NCBI RefSeq assembly: GCF_039545095.1
Contig: NZ_BAABRS010000005.1
Location: 124,001 to 188,000 of the forward strand
Source: Fodinibius salicampi
GTDB lineage: Bacteria; Bacteroidota; Rhodothermia; Balneolales; Balneolaceae
Reading direction: 5' to 3'
DNA length: 64,000 nucleotides
Below the pieces are notes generated by a model that did not search any database, was not told the DNA's origin, and saw only the letters and a program-made list of their open reading frames with translations. Each line of letters starts with the position of its first letter. Position 1 is the stretch's first letter. Both the position numbers and the translations under genes were made by a program. This document shows positions 19,096-28,264 of the stretch, piece after piece.

Positions 19096-20121
19096 ATGAA
19101 TAGAAAATCATTACAAGATATTTCCTACTCCCTGCTGGATCTGGCCGTTATTACGGAGGGACAGTCACCCGCGGATGCCATCCGTAATAGCCGCGACCTG
19201 GCTCAGCATGTTGAAGATTGGGGATACACCCGGTTCTGGATGGCCGAGCACCATAACATGGAAAACATTGCCAGTTCTGCAACCTCGGTTTTACTGGGAT
19301 TTGTAGCGGAAGCCACTAAATCCATACGAGTCGGCTCGGGTGGTGTCATGTTGCCTAACCACTCGCCGCTGGTTATTGCCGAACAGTTTGGTACCCTGGC
19401 CTCCCTTTATCCAGACCGTATTGATCTTGGCTTAGGTCGTGCGCCCGGAACCGATCAAACTACAGCTCAGGCAATCCGTCCAGACCGGATGCAGCAGGTT
19501 CGCCAGTTCCCTAATAACGTGAAACAGCTCCAAAAGTATTTCTCTGCGGAGAACCGCAATGCCGACGTCCGTGCCATTCCCGGGGAGGGAACTGACGTTC
19601 CCCTGTGGATTCTGGGATCGAGTACGGACAGTGCCCACCTGGCAGCAGCACTGGGACTCCCCTACGTATTTGCAAGCCATTTTTCTCCGCAACAACTCCA
19701 TGCGGCCTTCAGCGTATACCGGGAAGAGTTTCAACCCTCTGAACAACTAAAAGAACCCTATGTTATGCCCTGCATCAATGTAGTAGCAGCCGATACAGAT
19801 GAACAAGCTGAATGGCTGTCGACCTCTTTAAAACAGATGTTCATGGGAGTCGTAACCGGAGAACACAAACCCATGCCTCCCCCGGTTGACGACATGAATA
19901 CAGTTTGGAATCTACGTGAAAAGATGGCCGTGGAGCAAATGCTCAAGTATACCTTCATTGGCAGTAAGGAAACGGTTAAAGACGAAGTGACGGAATTTCT
20001 AAAAGAAACCGGTGCCGATGAGGTTATGATTGCTACTTATATATACGACCATACCCAGCGGCTCAAATCTCATCGGATTTTTGCGGAGATTATGCAGGAA
20101 CAAGAATTAGAAACATCTTAA
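19096..20121 (+). CDS. Luciferase-like (LLM) flavin-dependent oxidoreductase
   Basis: 341 residues of the MsnO8-like bacterial luciferase family: [17 protein letters not shown] at the start, [13 protein letters not shown] near 49-61, [24 protein letters not shown] near 89-112, and [10 protein letters not shown] around 123-132. Members use reduced flavin to oxidise small organics; the substrate is not predictable. The alpha/beta hydrolase gene follows after a 35-base gap. With the SDR and AKR upstream this makes a run of four same-strand redox or hydrolase genes. Confidence 0.9.
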   Translation: MNRKSLQDISYSLLDLAVITEGQSPADAIRNSRDLAQHVEDWGYTRFWMAEHHNMENIASSATSVLLGFVAEATKSIRVGSGGVMLPNHSPLVIAEQFGTLASLYPDRIDLGLGRAPGTDQTTAQAIRPDRMQQVRQFPNNVKQLQKYFSAENRNADVRAIPGEGTDVPLWILGSSTDSAHLAAALGLPYVFASHFSPQQLHAAFSVYREEFQPSEQLKEPYVMPCINVVAADTDEQAEWLSTSLKQMFMGVVTGEHKPMPPPVDDMNTVWNLREKMAVEQMLKYTFIGSKETVKDEVTEFLKETGADEVMIATYIYDHTQRLKSHRIFAEIMQEQELETS

Positions 20122-20156
20122 CATTACAAGACATGAATAATTAAATCTCTATTCCA

Positions 20157-21152
20157 ATGAAACGGTTACTAATTCTAACGGCCCTCTTACTTTTGGGCTT
20201 TTCTTCACTTTATGCTCAAGACAAACAACCCGAACTGGGTATCAACCTGGAAGGATATGAATATCCCTATCCCGTTGAGTACTTTACCTTTGATTCCCAA
20301 CAGCAGCCATTGAAGATGGCCTTCATGTATGAAGAGGCTAAAAACTCCAATGCCCGGACGGTCCTGTTGTTTCACGGGAAAAACTTTAACGAGGCTTACT
20401 TCGGTCAAACGATAGAGGCTTTGCTGGCGGAGGGCTTTAACGTGCTGGCTCCCGATCAAATTGGCTTTGGTAAATCTACCAAGCCCGACTACTATCACTA
20501 CACCTTTCAGCAGCTGGCCCAAAATACCAAAGCCTTGGCAGATTCGCTGAACATCAGCCAAACAATCGTTTTAGGACACTCTATGGGTGGTATGTTGGCC
20601 ACACGTTTTTCGCTGATGTATCCTCAAACGGTAGAAACCCTGGTATTGGAAAACCCTATTGGCCTTGAAGACTGGAAGAAAAAGGTCCCCTATCAGGGCG
20701 TTGATCATTGGTACCAGCAGGAGCTGGAGAAAACCTATGAAGGCGTCAAACAGTACATGGCGGAGAGCTACTACGACAACAACTGGAAATCTGAATATGA
20801 GGAATGGCTTTATCTCCGAACGGGCTTTATTGGCACCACCGACTATGAACGTTACGCCTGGAACCAGGCCCTGACGACGGATATGGTTTTTACTCAACCC
20901 GTCCTATATGAATTTTCTGAACTGGAAGTTCCCACCGTGCTCATTATCGGTCAGCGGGACCGTACGGCTATTGGTACCGGCCTGGTTTCCGATTCGGTGG
21001 CCGCAACGATGGGTCAATATCCTGAGCTGGGCAAGCGCACGGCCAAACGAATTCCCAACGCTACGCTCATAGAGCTTGATGACATCGGCCATCTGCCACA
21101 TATGGAAGACTTTAACCGTTTTATTGAAGCCTTGCTTTCGAATATCCAATAA
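20157..21152 (+). CDS. Secreted alpha/beta hydrolase
   Basis: 331 residues with a signal peptide (MKRLLILTALLLLGFSSLYAQ). The alpha/beta-hydrolase core has the oxyanion region LLFHGKNFN, the nucleophile elbow GHSMGG (serine about residue 143), the acid near IIGQRDRT, and the histidine in DDIGHLPHMEDF. It should be a periplasmic or secreted esterase-type enzyme. A lid insertion rich in Trp and Tyr lies between the elbow and the acid. It ends before a hairpin shared with secG. Confidence 0.88.
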   Translation: MKRLLILTALLLLGFSSLYAQDKQPELGINLEGYEYPYPVEYFTFDSQQQPLKMAFMYEEAKNSNARTVLLFHGKNFNEAYFGQTIEALLAEGFNVLAPDQIGFGKSTKPDYYHYTFQQLAQNTKALADSLNISQTIVLGHSMGGMLATRFSLMYPQTVETLVLENPIGLEDWKKKVPYQGVDHWYQQELEKTYEGVKQYMAESYYDNNWKSEYEEWLYLRTGFIGTTDYERYAWNQALTTDMVFTQPVLYEFSELEVPTVLIIGQRDRTAIGTGLVSDSVAATMGQYPELGKRTAKRIPNATLIELDDIGHLPHMEDFNRFIEALLSNIQ

Positions 21153-21157
21153 ATAAA

Positions 21158-21187
21158 ATAGGCCCGGTTCCAATGAACCGAGCCTAT
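21158..21187 (-). terminator. Hairpin terminator between the hydrolase and secG
   Basis: The stem ATAGGC-C-CGGTTC / GAACCG-A-GCCTAT has one internal mismatch and a CAAT loop. Read on the minus strand it is followed by TATTTTATTTATT, so it best serves secG, 24 bases after its stop. It may also stop the opposing hydrolase transcript. Confidence 0.75.
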
Positions 21188-21210
21188 AATTCCTTTAAAA
21201 CAAAGGATTC

Positions 21211-21612
21211 TTAATTATCTCCATCTGAACCTGAGCCACTGCCACCATCATTTCCACCTTGATTTTGTGGCAATTCCGTAGGCACAGCAGGTGTGCTCTG
21301 GGATTCATTATTCATATTGTTTGGCTGTACCGGCTGCTCCACTCCACGTTCCTGAACAGCACTTTCTGTTACATCTCCCCGGTCAATTGCAAAGTTGGCA
21401 AGAACACTGAGTACAAGCAAAGCGCCTCCTAAAACCGAAGTTGCCTTAGACAAGAGATCAGCTGTACGGCGCGCACCTAAGCCAGCACCGCCCTGCATTC
21501 CTCCTGCCAGTCCTCCGGAAAGACCTTGTCCCTGTCCCGGTTGCAGCAGAACAACAATGGTTAAAAGTACACAAACAACAATAATCAGAAATAGAATAAT
21601 ATTATAAAGCAT
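21211..21612 (-). CDS. secG: Preprotein translocase subunit SecG
   Basis: A small inner-membrane partner of SecYE that helps protein export. 133 residues with two membrane helices, about 4-24 and 58-76, joined by a cytoplasmic loop carrying LQPGQGQGLSGGLAGGMQGGAG, the SecG signature region. The C-terminal tail (80-133) is Gln/Asn/Gly/Ser-rich and low-complexity, common in Bacteroidota SecG. It is transcribed away from the MscS gene across a 144-base promoter gap. Confidence 0.93.
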   Translation of the reverse strand: MLYNIILFLIIVVCVLLTIVVLLQPGQGQGLSGGLAGGMQGGAGLGARRTADLLSKATSVLGGALLVLSVLANFAIDRGDVTESAVQERGVEQPVQPNNMNNESQSTPAVPTELPQNQGGNDGGSGSGSDGDN

Positions 21613-21685
21613 GGTAATTGATATCTCGGTATGAATTTCAGACTCGTTAAGATATCCAAAATTCCTTTTTTTTACAATGTATTAG

Positions 21686-21713
21686 TTGTAAGTAAACTTA
21701 CTTTTGTATATTG
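21686..21713 (+). promoter_or_regulatory. Possible Bacteroidota-type promoter with inverted repeat, upstream of MscS gene
   Basis: TTG (21686-21688), an 18-base spacer and TATATTG (21707-21713) resemble the -33/-7 elements of Bacteroidota sigma-A promoters (TTTG / TAnnTTTG). A perfect inverted repeat GTAAGT-AA-ACTTAC (21688-21701) sits in the spacer and could be an operator. It is 44 bases before the GTG start. The call is by motif only. Confidence 0.35.
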
Positions 21714-21756
21714 CCAACTTAATTGACCACCTTTTATTTCATTAATCTGATAGTTT

Positions 21757-22665
21757 GTGCAAGATTACTCAAATCAAATTCAGGAATTTGTCCAAAATTC
21801 TCCTGCCTTAAGCTATAAAATATTTCTTACGGTAGCCGTCATTTTCGTTATTTGGGCGCTTCGCCTGATGGCCATTCGTATCGTTAACAGACAGCTTCCC
21901 GAGGCGGAAGATCAGTACAGATGGCGTAAGAACCTAACTTATATCTCTGTTTTCCTGGGTTTTCTTATTGTGGGACGTATATGGTTTGAGGGACTCCAGT
22001 CAATAGCTACATTCCTGGGATTGCTCTCGGCCGGACTTGCAATAGCTCTGAGAGATCCGGTATCCGATTTAGCCGGTTGGCTCTTTATATTGTGGCGCAA
22101 ACCCTTTGAAGTTGGTGATCGTATTCAGCTGGGCGACGTTAAGGGAGATGTTATTGATACCCGTATCTTTAAATTTACGGTTCTTGAGATTGGAAACTGG
22201 GTGCGAAGCGATCAAAGTACGGGCCGTGTTGTGCACGTTCCTAATCATGAAGTATTCAATGAGCCACTGGCGAATTATACCAGCGACTTTGAGTTTATAT
22301 GGAATGAGATGCAAGTGCTTGTCACTTTTGAAAGTGATTGGTCTAAAGCGAAAAAACTACTGCAGGATATTGCCGACAAGCACTTGAATCAGTTTGCGGA
22401 TGAGGCCCAAAGGCAGGTACAAAGAGCCCAAAAAGCCTATCTTATCCATTATAAACACTTAACCCCCATTGTTTATACGGATGTACAGGACAGCGGTATC
22501 TGCCTTACAATACGCCATTTAACCAATCCCAGAAGACGACGTAGTACAAGTGAAGCACTTTGGGAAGATATCCTCAATACATTCGATCAGCATGATGACA
22601 TTGACTTAGCTTACCCCACTATGCGTATTTATAAAGAACCGAATACCAATAAGAATCAGGAATAA
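21757..22665 (+). CDS. MscS-family mechanosensitive channel
   Basis: 302 residues starting at GTG. Two N-terminal membrane helices precede the pore-lining TM3-like segment IATFLGLLSAGLAIALRDPVSD (about 88-109). The MscS beta domain with FEVGDRIQLGDVKGDVIDT follows, then a cytoplasmic alpha-beta domain. Such channels release solutes on hypo-osmotic shock. A long amphipathic linker (AQRQVQRAQKAY) is inserted in the C-terminal part, distinguishing it from the second MscS gene at 56.9 kb. Confidence 0.88.
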   Translation: MQDYSNQIQEFVQNSPALSYKIFLTVAVIFVIWALRLMAIRIVNRQLPEAEDQYRWRKNLTYISVFLGFLIVGRIWFEGLQSIATFLGLLSAGLAIALRDPVSDLAGWLFILWRKPFEVGDRIQLGDVKGDVIDTRIFKFTVLEIGNWVRSDQSTGRVVHVPNHEVFNEPLANYTSDFEFIWNEMQVLVTFESDWSKAKKLLQDIADKHLNQFADEAQRQVQRAQKAYLIHYKHLTPIVYTDVQDSGICLTIRHLTNPRRRRSTSEALWEDILNTFDQHDDIDLAYPTMRIYKEPNTNKNQE

Positions 22666-22690
22666 TATATCAAATCTATCCCCTTCCTTT

Positions 22691-23362
22691 TTATTTGGGT
22701 ATGGGTTGTATGAGTTCAGGGTTATTATTATCCGTATCATTTACCTCTTCAGAAACACGATTGACCGCCATTTTACTCATCGGATAAGGTTTTATCAGGC
22801 GATTAAGCTTCTGTTCATCTAATTGATCTTCACCCAGCCATGCCGTGTACTGTTCTGTATCCAATATCACCGGCATTTTATCACCAACCGGCTGTATAAG
22901 TGCATTAGCCTCTGTAGTAAGAACAGCACAGGAATACACGTCCCGCCCCGTTGACGACTTCCAAATAGAATAGATGCCAGCCATGGCCATCAATTCATTG
23001 GAGAGCAGGCGAATAAAGAAAGGGGTACTCTTCTTTTCTGTCGTTTTCCATTTATAAAATCCGTGCGCAGGTATCAGGCAACGCCGTTTACTAAGGCATT
23101 CCGTAAGCCATTCGTTCTCTTCAATAGCATCCAGGGTAGTTTCATAGTTTTCATTTCCCGCCCGTTCTTCCTCCGCATCCGGTGGAATCAGTCCCCATCG
23201 GAACTGATAGATCTTACGCTCCTCCTCCTGATACACAACCGTAATACGTGATCCAGGAGTTATATTAAAATGGGATTCAAAAAAGTCGGACCGCTCTGTC
23301 CGAACGTTAAACTGTTGTTCTATATCCTCTTGAGTGCCTTTAAATACAAATCGGTCGCTCAT
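22691..23362 (-). CDS. SRAP-fold (HMCES/YedK-like) protein, apparent pseudoenzyme
   Basis: 223 residues with the SRAP fold: FNITPGSRI, WGLIPPDAEEE, CLIPAHGFYKW, MAMAGIYSIW, and a C-terminal MAVNRVSEEVNDTDNN. Active SRAP proteins crosslink abasic sites in single-stranded DNA through Cys2, helped by Asn, Glu (GFYEW) and His (HDRMP). Here residue 2 is Ser, GFYEW reads GFYKW (Lys104) and HDRMP reads GDKMP (Gly160); only the Asn (about 70) remains. It is unlikely to form the normal DNA-protein crosslink, though it could still bind DNA. It converges on the MscS gene with a 25-base gap. Confidence 0.85.
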   Translation of the reverse strand: MSDRFVFKGTQEDIEQQFNVRTERSDFFESHFNITPGSRITVVYQEEERKIYQFRWGLIPPDAEEERAGNENYETTLDAIEENEWLTECLSKRRCLIPAHGFYKWKTTEKKSTPFFIRLLSNELMAMAGIYSIWKSSTGRDVYSCAVLTTEANALIQPVGDKMPVILDTEQYTAWLGEDQLDEQKLNRLIKPYPMSKMAVNRVSEEVNDTDNNNPELIQPIPK

Positions 23363-23456
23363 AAAAACGTTTATTTAGACTTTTCTCCTTTTAGTGTAAC
23401 TTTCACTTCTTTTATACTAAGGTAACCGTCATAGAACCACTAATGTTTCTTAATTT

Positions 23457-24404
23457 ATGAACTTTTTTTTTAATGAAAGGGAAAAACGCCTTCGCGCCGG
23501 ATGGCGACTTATAATCCAGCTTGTCCTTTTATTTTTTATGGCCGGCTTCCTCACTCTGGGTTTCCAGTCCATTTGGCAAAGTTCCCTATCTATTGCTTCA
23601 GCCATTCCTCAATCCATAGGATTCATTTGCAGCGTCTGGATTGCCGCCCGATTACTGGATAAACGTCCCCTTAAACATTACGGATTATCATTTAATTCAC
23701 AATGGATCAAAGACTTTAATGCTGGTATAATCATTGCCGCTACAGCAATAGGGGTAATTTTTTTCGCTGAATGGTTTATGGGATGGCTTTCCATTTCCGG
23801 CTACGGCTGGGAAAACAAAACAACGCCCTATTTCATTGCGGCCCTGTTAAGCTCATTGACTGCAATGCTACTGGTTGGTTTTTATGAAGAACTGTTTTCC
23901 CGTGGCTATCAACTTTTAAACCTGACTGAAGGTCTTCAATTTCCCAATATTAGTCAGCATATAGCTGTTGCCGGAGCTGTAATCATTACTTCCGTCTTAT
24001 TTGGACTACTTCATACATACAATCCAAACGCTTCCGCTGTTTCTACCTTTAATATTATACTGGCAGGGGTAGTTCTTGCCGTTCCCTTTGTATTAACGGG
24101 AAAGCTGGGTTTATCTGCAGGTCTTCATTTCAGCTGGAACTTTACCCAAGGCTCCGTATTTGGTTTTCCGGTGAGCGGCTCGTACCTAGATACTTCCCTT
24201 TTACTGATTGATCAAAAAGGGATGGACATTTGGACCGGTGGAGCTTTTGGTCCGGAAGCAGGATTAATGGGAATCGCCGGAATGGCAATAATGTTAGGGG
24301 GTTCATACGTTTATATATTGAAATCGGGATATAAAAATGGTATTTCCAGCCTATTTTTAAAGAAAAATACGCCAACCATAAATTCAGATGAGCAAGCCCG
24401 ATAA
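23457..24404 (+). CDS. CPBP-family intramembrane metalloprotease
   Basis: 315 residues with about eight membrane segments and all four motifs of the CPBP/Abi family: EELFSRG (about residues 143-149), FGLLHTYNPN with the second-motif His, and SAGLHFSWNF with the third-motif His, all within helices. In bacteria these are membrane proteases or, in some systems, bacteriocin self-immunity proteins; no bacteriocin genes are nearby. It diverges from the SRAP gene over a 94-base gap. Confidence 0.88.
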   Translation: MNFFFNEREKRLRAGWRLIIQLVLLFFMAGFLTLGFQSIWQSSLSIASAIPQSIGFICSVWIAARLLDKRPLKHYGLSFNSQWIKDFNAGIIIAATAIGVIFFAEWFMGWLSISGYGWENKTTPYFIAALLSSLTAMLLVGFYEELFSRGYQLLNLTEGLQFPNISQHIAVAGAVIITSVLFGLLHTYNPNASAVSTFNIILAGVVLAVPFVLTGKLGLSAGLHFSWNFTQGSVFGFPVSGSYLDTSLLLIDQKGMDIWTGGAFGPEAGLMGIAGMAIMLGGSYVYILKSGYKNGISSLFLKKNTPTINSDEQAR

Positions 24405-24496
24405 GTTTTGTATATTCCATCAACTGATTGAGTGTTACTTGATTTTGAAGTAATACATTTTGCAAAAGAACACTAATTAAAGGAAAGGTTAGAAAG

Positions 24497-25855
24497 TTGA
24501 AGTTTGAAGATATTAAGTTAAGCCCCAATATCATGAGCGGGCTTCAGGATGTTAACTACACTGAACTTACCGAACTCCAGGAAAAAGCACTTCCCAAGAT
24601 ACTAGAAGGTAGTGATGCACTGATTAAAGCTGCACCCGGGAAAAGCAAAAATGCTACTTTTGTTATCCCAGCCTTAGCTAAAATTGATGGCAAGGAGGAA
24701 GTCGAGGGTACAACCACCCTTATCTTAACACCCAATTCTGATGAAGCTCAACAAATCGATGAGCTCGTCTGGGCAGCAGGCTATCATGCACAAGTTGAGT
24801 GCGCTTCTATTGATCTTGACGGTAGTGAAGAGGAGCAAAAAGCTTCTTTAAATGACGCTCCCCAAGTTATTGTAGCGAATCCCGGACCTCTGCTCAGCGT
24901 AATGCAAGACCTGCGTTTCATTTTTCGACACATAGATTACCTGGTTATTGATGAGTTGGATAAGCTAGCTTCGCTCAATTTAATACCAAAAGTTAAGAAT
25001 ATTTTAAAGAGAGTTTTGTCTGAACATCAAACGCTCATTTTTACCTCTGAACTAACCGATGAGGTGGAAGCATTTGCCAAAGATAACCTGGAGGATGGCA
25101 TTGCCATAGGTTTTGATGAAAATGGAGTCCCTCCGATGCTTGACAAGCCCCCGACCGTTCCCCAGGATATCTCCCAGGGATATATTTATGTACCCAATCG
25201 GATGAAAATAACTACTCTGATGGCTCATATTGAAGAATCTCCCAATGAGCGGGCGATTATATTTACTGCATCGAAACGAGGTACCGACCGACTGTACAAA
25301 GTACTTCGCAAAAATAATTTCAAATCTACGAGTTTGCACGATAAGCTTTCTGACGAAAAGCGGGCTCAACGCTTCGCTAACTTTACCAACGGGGATGTTC
25401 AGTTTCTTCTGGTCGGTGATTTATCGGCTACAACCATGGATATTGACAATGTAAAACAAGTAATTAATTACGATGTTCCGGAAGACCCTGATGAATATCG
25501 ATACCGTGCTAACCTAGTCAGCCGTGGCAAAGCTTCACGTATTGTTTCCCTGGTATCAAAGCAAGACAGAAATGATATTAATAAACTCGAAAGCGAGCTT
25601 GGCCAGTCTCCCAAAGAATTAGATCTTCCCGAAAAGGTTCAGCAAAAACTCGAAGAACGCCGTAAGAAGAAAAAGGAATCTAATAATCGGCGTAACGGCA
25701 ATAAACAGAAGAAACAGCAACAGAAAAAGAAGAAAAAAGAGATGGAACTTCCCCGTCCCAGCTATGAAAAATTGAGTGGTGGCAAAACGGGTGGGGACAA
25801 GAAAAAGGACAAAAAGTCTGGTGTCATTGATATGCTTAAAAACCTTTTTTCCTGA
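24497..25855 (+). CDS. DEAD-box-like RNA helicase fold with degenerate ATPase motifs
   Basis: 452 residues from a TTG start. The helicase layout is clear: a Q-motif region (ELTELQEKALPKILEG), motif I, DELD in place of DEAD (152-155), and a second RecA domain with IIFTASKRGTDRL and INYDVPEDPDEYRYRANLVSRG. Motif I reads AAPGKSKNATF instead of AxTGxGKTxAF, motif III SAT is replaced by TSE, and motif VI lacks HRxGRxGR. ATP-driven unwinding is doubtful. A lysine-rich tail (about 385-435) could bind RNA. A strong terminator follows. It may be an RNA- or ribosome-binding remodeller that no longer needs ATP. Confidence 0.8.
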   Translation: MKFEDIKLSPNIMSGLQDVNYTELTELQEKALPKILEGSDALIKAAPGKSKNATFVIPALAKIDGKEEVEGTTTLILTPNSDEAQQIDELVWAAGYHAQVECASIDLDGSEEEQKASLNDAPQVIVANPGPLLSVMQDLRFIFRHIDYLVIDELDKLASLNLIPKVKNILKRVLSEHQTLIFTSELTDEVEAFAKDNLEDGIAIGFDENGVPPMLDKPPTVPQDISQGYIYVPNRMKITTLMAHIEESPNERAIIFTASKRGTDRLYKVLRKNNFKSTSLHDKLSDEKRAQRFANFTNGDVQFLLVGDLSATTMDIDNVKQVINYDVPEDPDEYRYRANLVSRGKASRIVSLVSKQDRNDINKLESELGQSPKELDLPEKVQQKLEERRKKKKESNNRRNGNKQKKQQQKKKKKEMELPRPSYEKLSGGKTGGDKKKDKKSGVIDMLKNLFS

Positions 25856-25903
25856 TTAAACTATCTATGTATAGTGCTCCATCTGAGAGCAATTTTATCA
25901 AAC

Positions 25904-25930
25904 AAAAAAGCCCCGATTTGGGGCTTTTTT
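25904..25930 (+). terminator. Bidirectional rho-independent terminator
   Basis: AAAAAAGCCCC (25904-25914) pairs perfectly with GGGGCTTTTTT (25920-25930) around a 5-base GATTT loop. The A and T tracts let it work in both directions, between the helicase-like gene and the opposing alpha-oxoamine synthase. Confidence 0.9.
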
Positions 25931-25965
25931 ATTTGTATAAGTAAAAGGAATAAGAGGTATTATAT

Positions 25966-27207
25966 TTATGCTGTCATTCTTTTCTTTTCCTCAGCTTTTA
26001 CCTCTTTCAAAGCCACATCTTTAATAGCTTCAAATCCCTTTAAAGTTTTCTTAATATGTTCTTCTGTATGTGCGGCTGTTGGTATCAAACGTATAAGCAC
26101 TGTTCCCTTTGGAACAACCGGATACGTTACTCCACTTACAAAGATGCCGTGCTCTTCGCGCAGTTTTCGCATTATAAGCTGACATAAATCTGTACTTCCC
26201 TTTGTGAGTACGGGCGTTACCGGGCATTCTGCCGGCAATACATTATAACCGATTTCCCGGAGTCCTTCACGCAGCATATTTGTATTCTCCCACAACTTTT
26301 CTCTCCACTGGGGGTTCTTTCTGATCATTTCCAGACGTTTACGCGCCGATTTTACAATTGGCATCGGTACGGACTTGGCAAAAATCTGGCTGCGAACATT
26401 CGCTTTCAGAAATTCAACGGCTCGTTTTTCAGTTGCAACAAAAGCTCCAATTAATGCAAAAGCTTTGGCAAAGGTCCCAAAATAAAGGTCAATACCATCA
26501 TGGCACCCAAGATGGGTGCCCGTTCCGGAACCGTCTTCACCCATGGTTCCTACTCCATGGGCATCATCCACAAGCAGGCGGAAAGGATATTTTTCCTTGA
26601 GGGCGATCATCTCTTCCAGAATACCCAGATCGCCCGTCATTCCAAAAGCTCCTTCTGTTACCACTAATACCGAAGAATTCGGCTTCGCATTTCTATGGGC
26701 ACGCTCGAGCTGCTTTTCAAAGCTTTCTATATCGTTGTGCTTGAATACAAACTTTTCGGCCATCGCCAATTGTTTTCCATCTACAATACATGCATGGCTC
26801 AGCTCATCGTAAATCAAAAAATCATTTCTATCGACTAAAGCATGAATAACGCTCATAATGCCCTGATACCCATAGTTCAACAACAAAGAATCAGGCTTAT
26901 GAACAAAGTCAGCCAGTTCTTCCTCGAGCTTTTCGTGCTCGGTAGAGTTGCCAGTCATTAAACGGGCTCCCATAGGACTACTCAGACTATAGTCCTGTGC
27001 AATATTCTTGTCATAGTCCTTTACTTCTTCGTTACTGCCAATTCCTAAATAATCATTAATACTCCAAACGATTACATCATCGCCATTAAACTTCATTGTA
27101 GGACCCAAGGGACCTTCTAATTTGGGAAATGTATAATAACCATATCCTTCTGAGGTGAACTCACCCAATGGTCCGGGCCTTCCCTCAAGCTTGTCAAATA
27201 AATCCAT
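25966..27207 (-). CDS. Alpha-oxoamine synthase (serine palmitoyltransferase / KBL-type)
   Basis: 413 residues, fold type I PLP enzyme. Signatures include the stacking His in DELSHAC (about 138), DDAHGVGTMG (214-223) binding the PLP ring, and the Schiff-base Lys in GTFAKAF (Lys248). The family joins an acyl-CoA to an amino acid with loss of CO2; members include KBL, BioF and the serine palmitoyltransferase that starts sphingolipid synthesis in Bacteroidota. LKANVRSQIFAKS resembles the SPT/KBL branch, but I cannot separate them by eye. No biotin or threonine-dehydrogenase gene is adjacent. Confidence 0.82.
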   Translation of the reverse strand: MDLFDKLEGRPGPLGEFTSEGYGYYTFPKLEGPLGPTMKFNGDDVIVWSINDYLGIGSNEEVKDYDKNIAQDYSLSSPMGARLMTGNSTEHEKLEEELADFVHKPDSLLLNYGYQGIMSVIHALVDRNDFLIYDELSHACIVDGKQLAMAEKFVFKHNDIESFEKQLERAHRNAKPNSSVLVVTEGAFGMTGDLGILEEMIALKEKYPFRLLVDDAHGVGTMGEDGSGTGTHLGCHDGIDLYFGTFAKAFALIGAFVATEKRAVEFLKANVRSQIFAKSVPMPIVKSARKRLEMIRKNPQWREKLWENTNMLREGLREIGYNVLPAECPVTPVLTKGSTDLCQLIMRKLREEHGIFVSGVTYPVVPKGTVLIRLIPTAAHTEEHIKKTLKGFEAIKDVALKEVKAEEKKRMTA

Positions 27208-27302
27208 AAAGAACTAACCTGTTACTTATTTTGTAAAAAATTTATCTAAATATGACAGGTCTTTACCCCCGCCAAAACATCTCAAAAAGGTAACGAAAAA
27301 TG

Positions 27303-27322
27303 CCCTATTCTCAAAAATAGGG
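27303..27322 (-). terminator. Possible terminator hairpin
   Basis: The perfect 7-bp stem CCCTATT / AATAGGG has a 6-base loop and is followed on the minus strand by CATTTTTCG. It lies between the decarboxylase remnant and the alpha-oxoamine synthase and may have ended the former's transcript. Confidence 0.45.
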
Positions 27323-27471
27323 ATATTTAAAGTTTCTTCTTTTAATTAATTGTTTTCTTTCTGCAGCGAATAAAATATTGGTTTTTAAGTGTAAAGAGAT
27401 CCCATTTTAGCCGACCAGATTTTAACCAAAGAAGTCCATCCTATACTGCTTTCTATGCCCTATTAACAATA

Positions 27472-28264
27472 TTATAATTGTTTTGAAATATCCAATACAG
27501 TTTTTTCAAAAAATCGATGTCTTCTTTTTGGGTACGATGATTAATAAAACAAACCCTTAGTGCCGTTTTACCCGTATTTTAGTTCCCGTGAGAAAGATCC
27601 GTCCGTCGGTCTCAATTTTATTTATGAGTCGATCATTCAACTTATTCAGCTTTTCATGATCCGCATTATCGGGATTATATCTGAAACAAACAATCGACAG
27701 CGGTGCCGACAATTCCAGCTTGCTACTTTTTTGAACCAATTCAACCAAATATTGGGCTTTCCCGATATCTGATTAAATTTCATTCCGAATCTGACGCGCA
27801 CCTGCTTCCCCAATTGATCAGTATCCATAAGCATCTGGTCATCTAATGGAATTTTACGCAAGCATTTCTTCCCTAAACCCAGCATATCCATAGCTTTATC
27901 AAAGCTGGAATGCCCCTCTTGGGGTACATAAACCGTCATAGGATTCAATCCATACAACCCTTCATCTGAGGCATCTGTAGTTGCCATAATATTTCGGGCT
28001 ACTGCCAAATTCGCAACTGAACTGCCACTTGGTTGCCACCGCCGGTAATGTATCCATAAAAACGGGGACCAATATTGTTGGTTATTGTGCTGAATACTTT
28101 CTCTCCCACCTCATTTAAAGGATCTTCTAACAACTTTTGGACCTGGTCTGTGATTTGTCCGCGAAAATCTTCCCATCTCTATGTTCTTTATAAAAATCAG
28201 AAACTAACTTACCAGCTTGTTGAATCCACTGCTGAAATTGCTGTGAGGAAACGTCGAGACTCAT
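27472..28264 (-). pseudogene. Pyridoxal-dependent decarboxylase (group II) remnant
   Basis: Pieces of one decarboxylase appear in order across several frames. From the ATG at 28264: an N-terminal helix, then a frame change into GPRFYGYITGGGNQVAV. A gap follows, then SVANLAVARNIMATT and MTVYVPQEGHSSFDKAMDMLGLG and KIPLDDQMLMDTDQL. Another gap follows, then LVELVQKSSKLELSAP, LSIVCFRYNP, and, after one more shift, ALRVCFINHRTQKEDIDFL. The segment with the PLP lysine is missing. The total is about 790 bp against roughly 1.4 kb for an intact gene. It is clearly dead. Confidence 0.88.

Noticed and set aside
23457-24404. Bacteriocin immunity role for the CPBP protease
   Set aside because: No double-glycine leader peptide or bacteriocin export gene is nearby.
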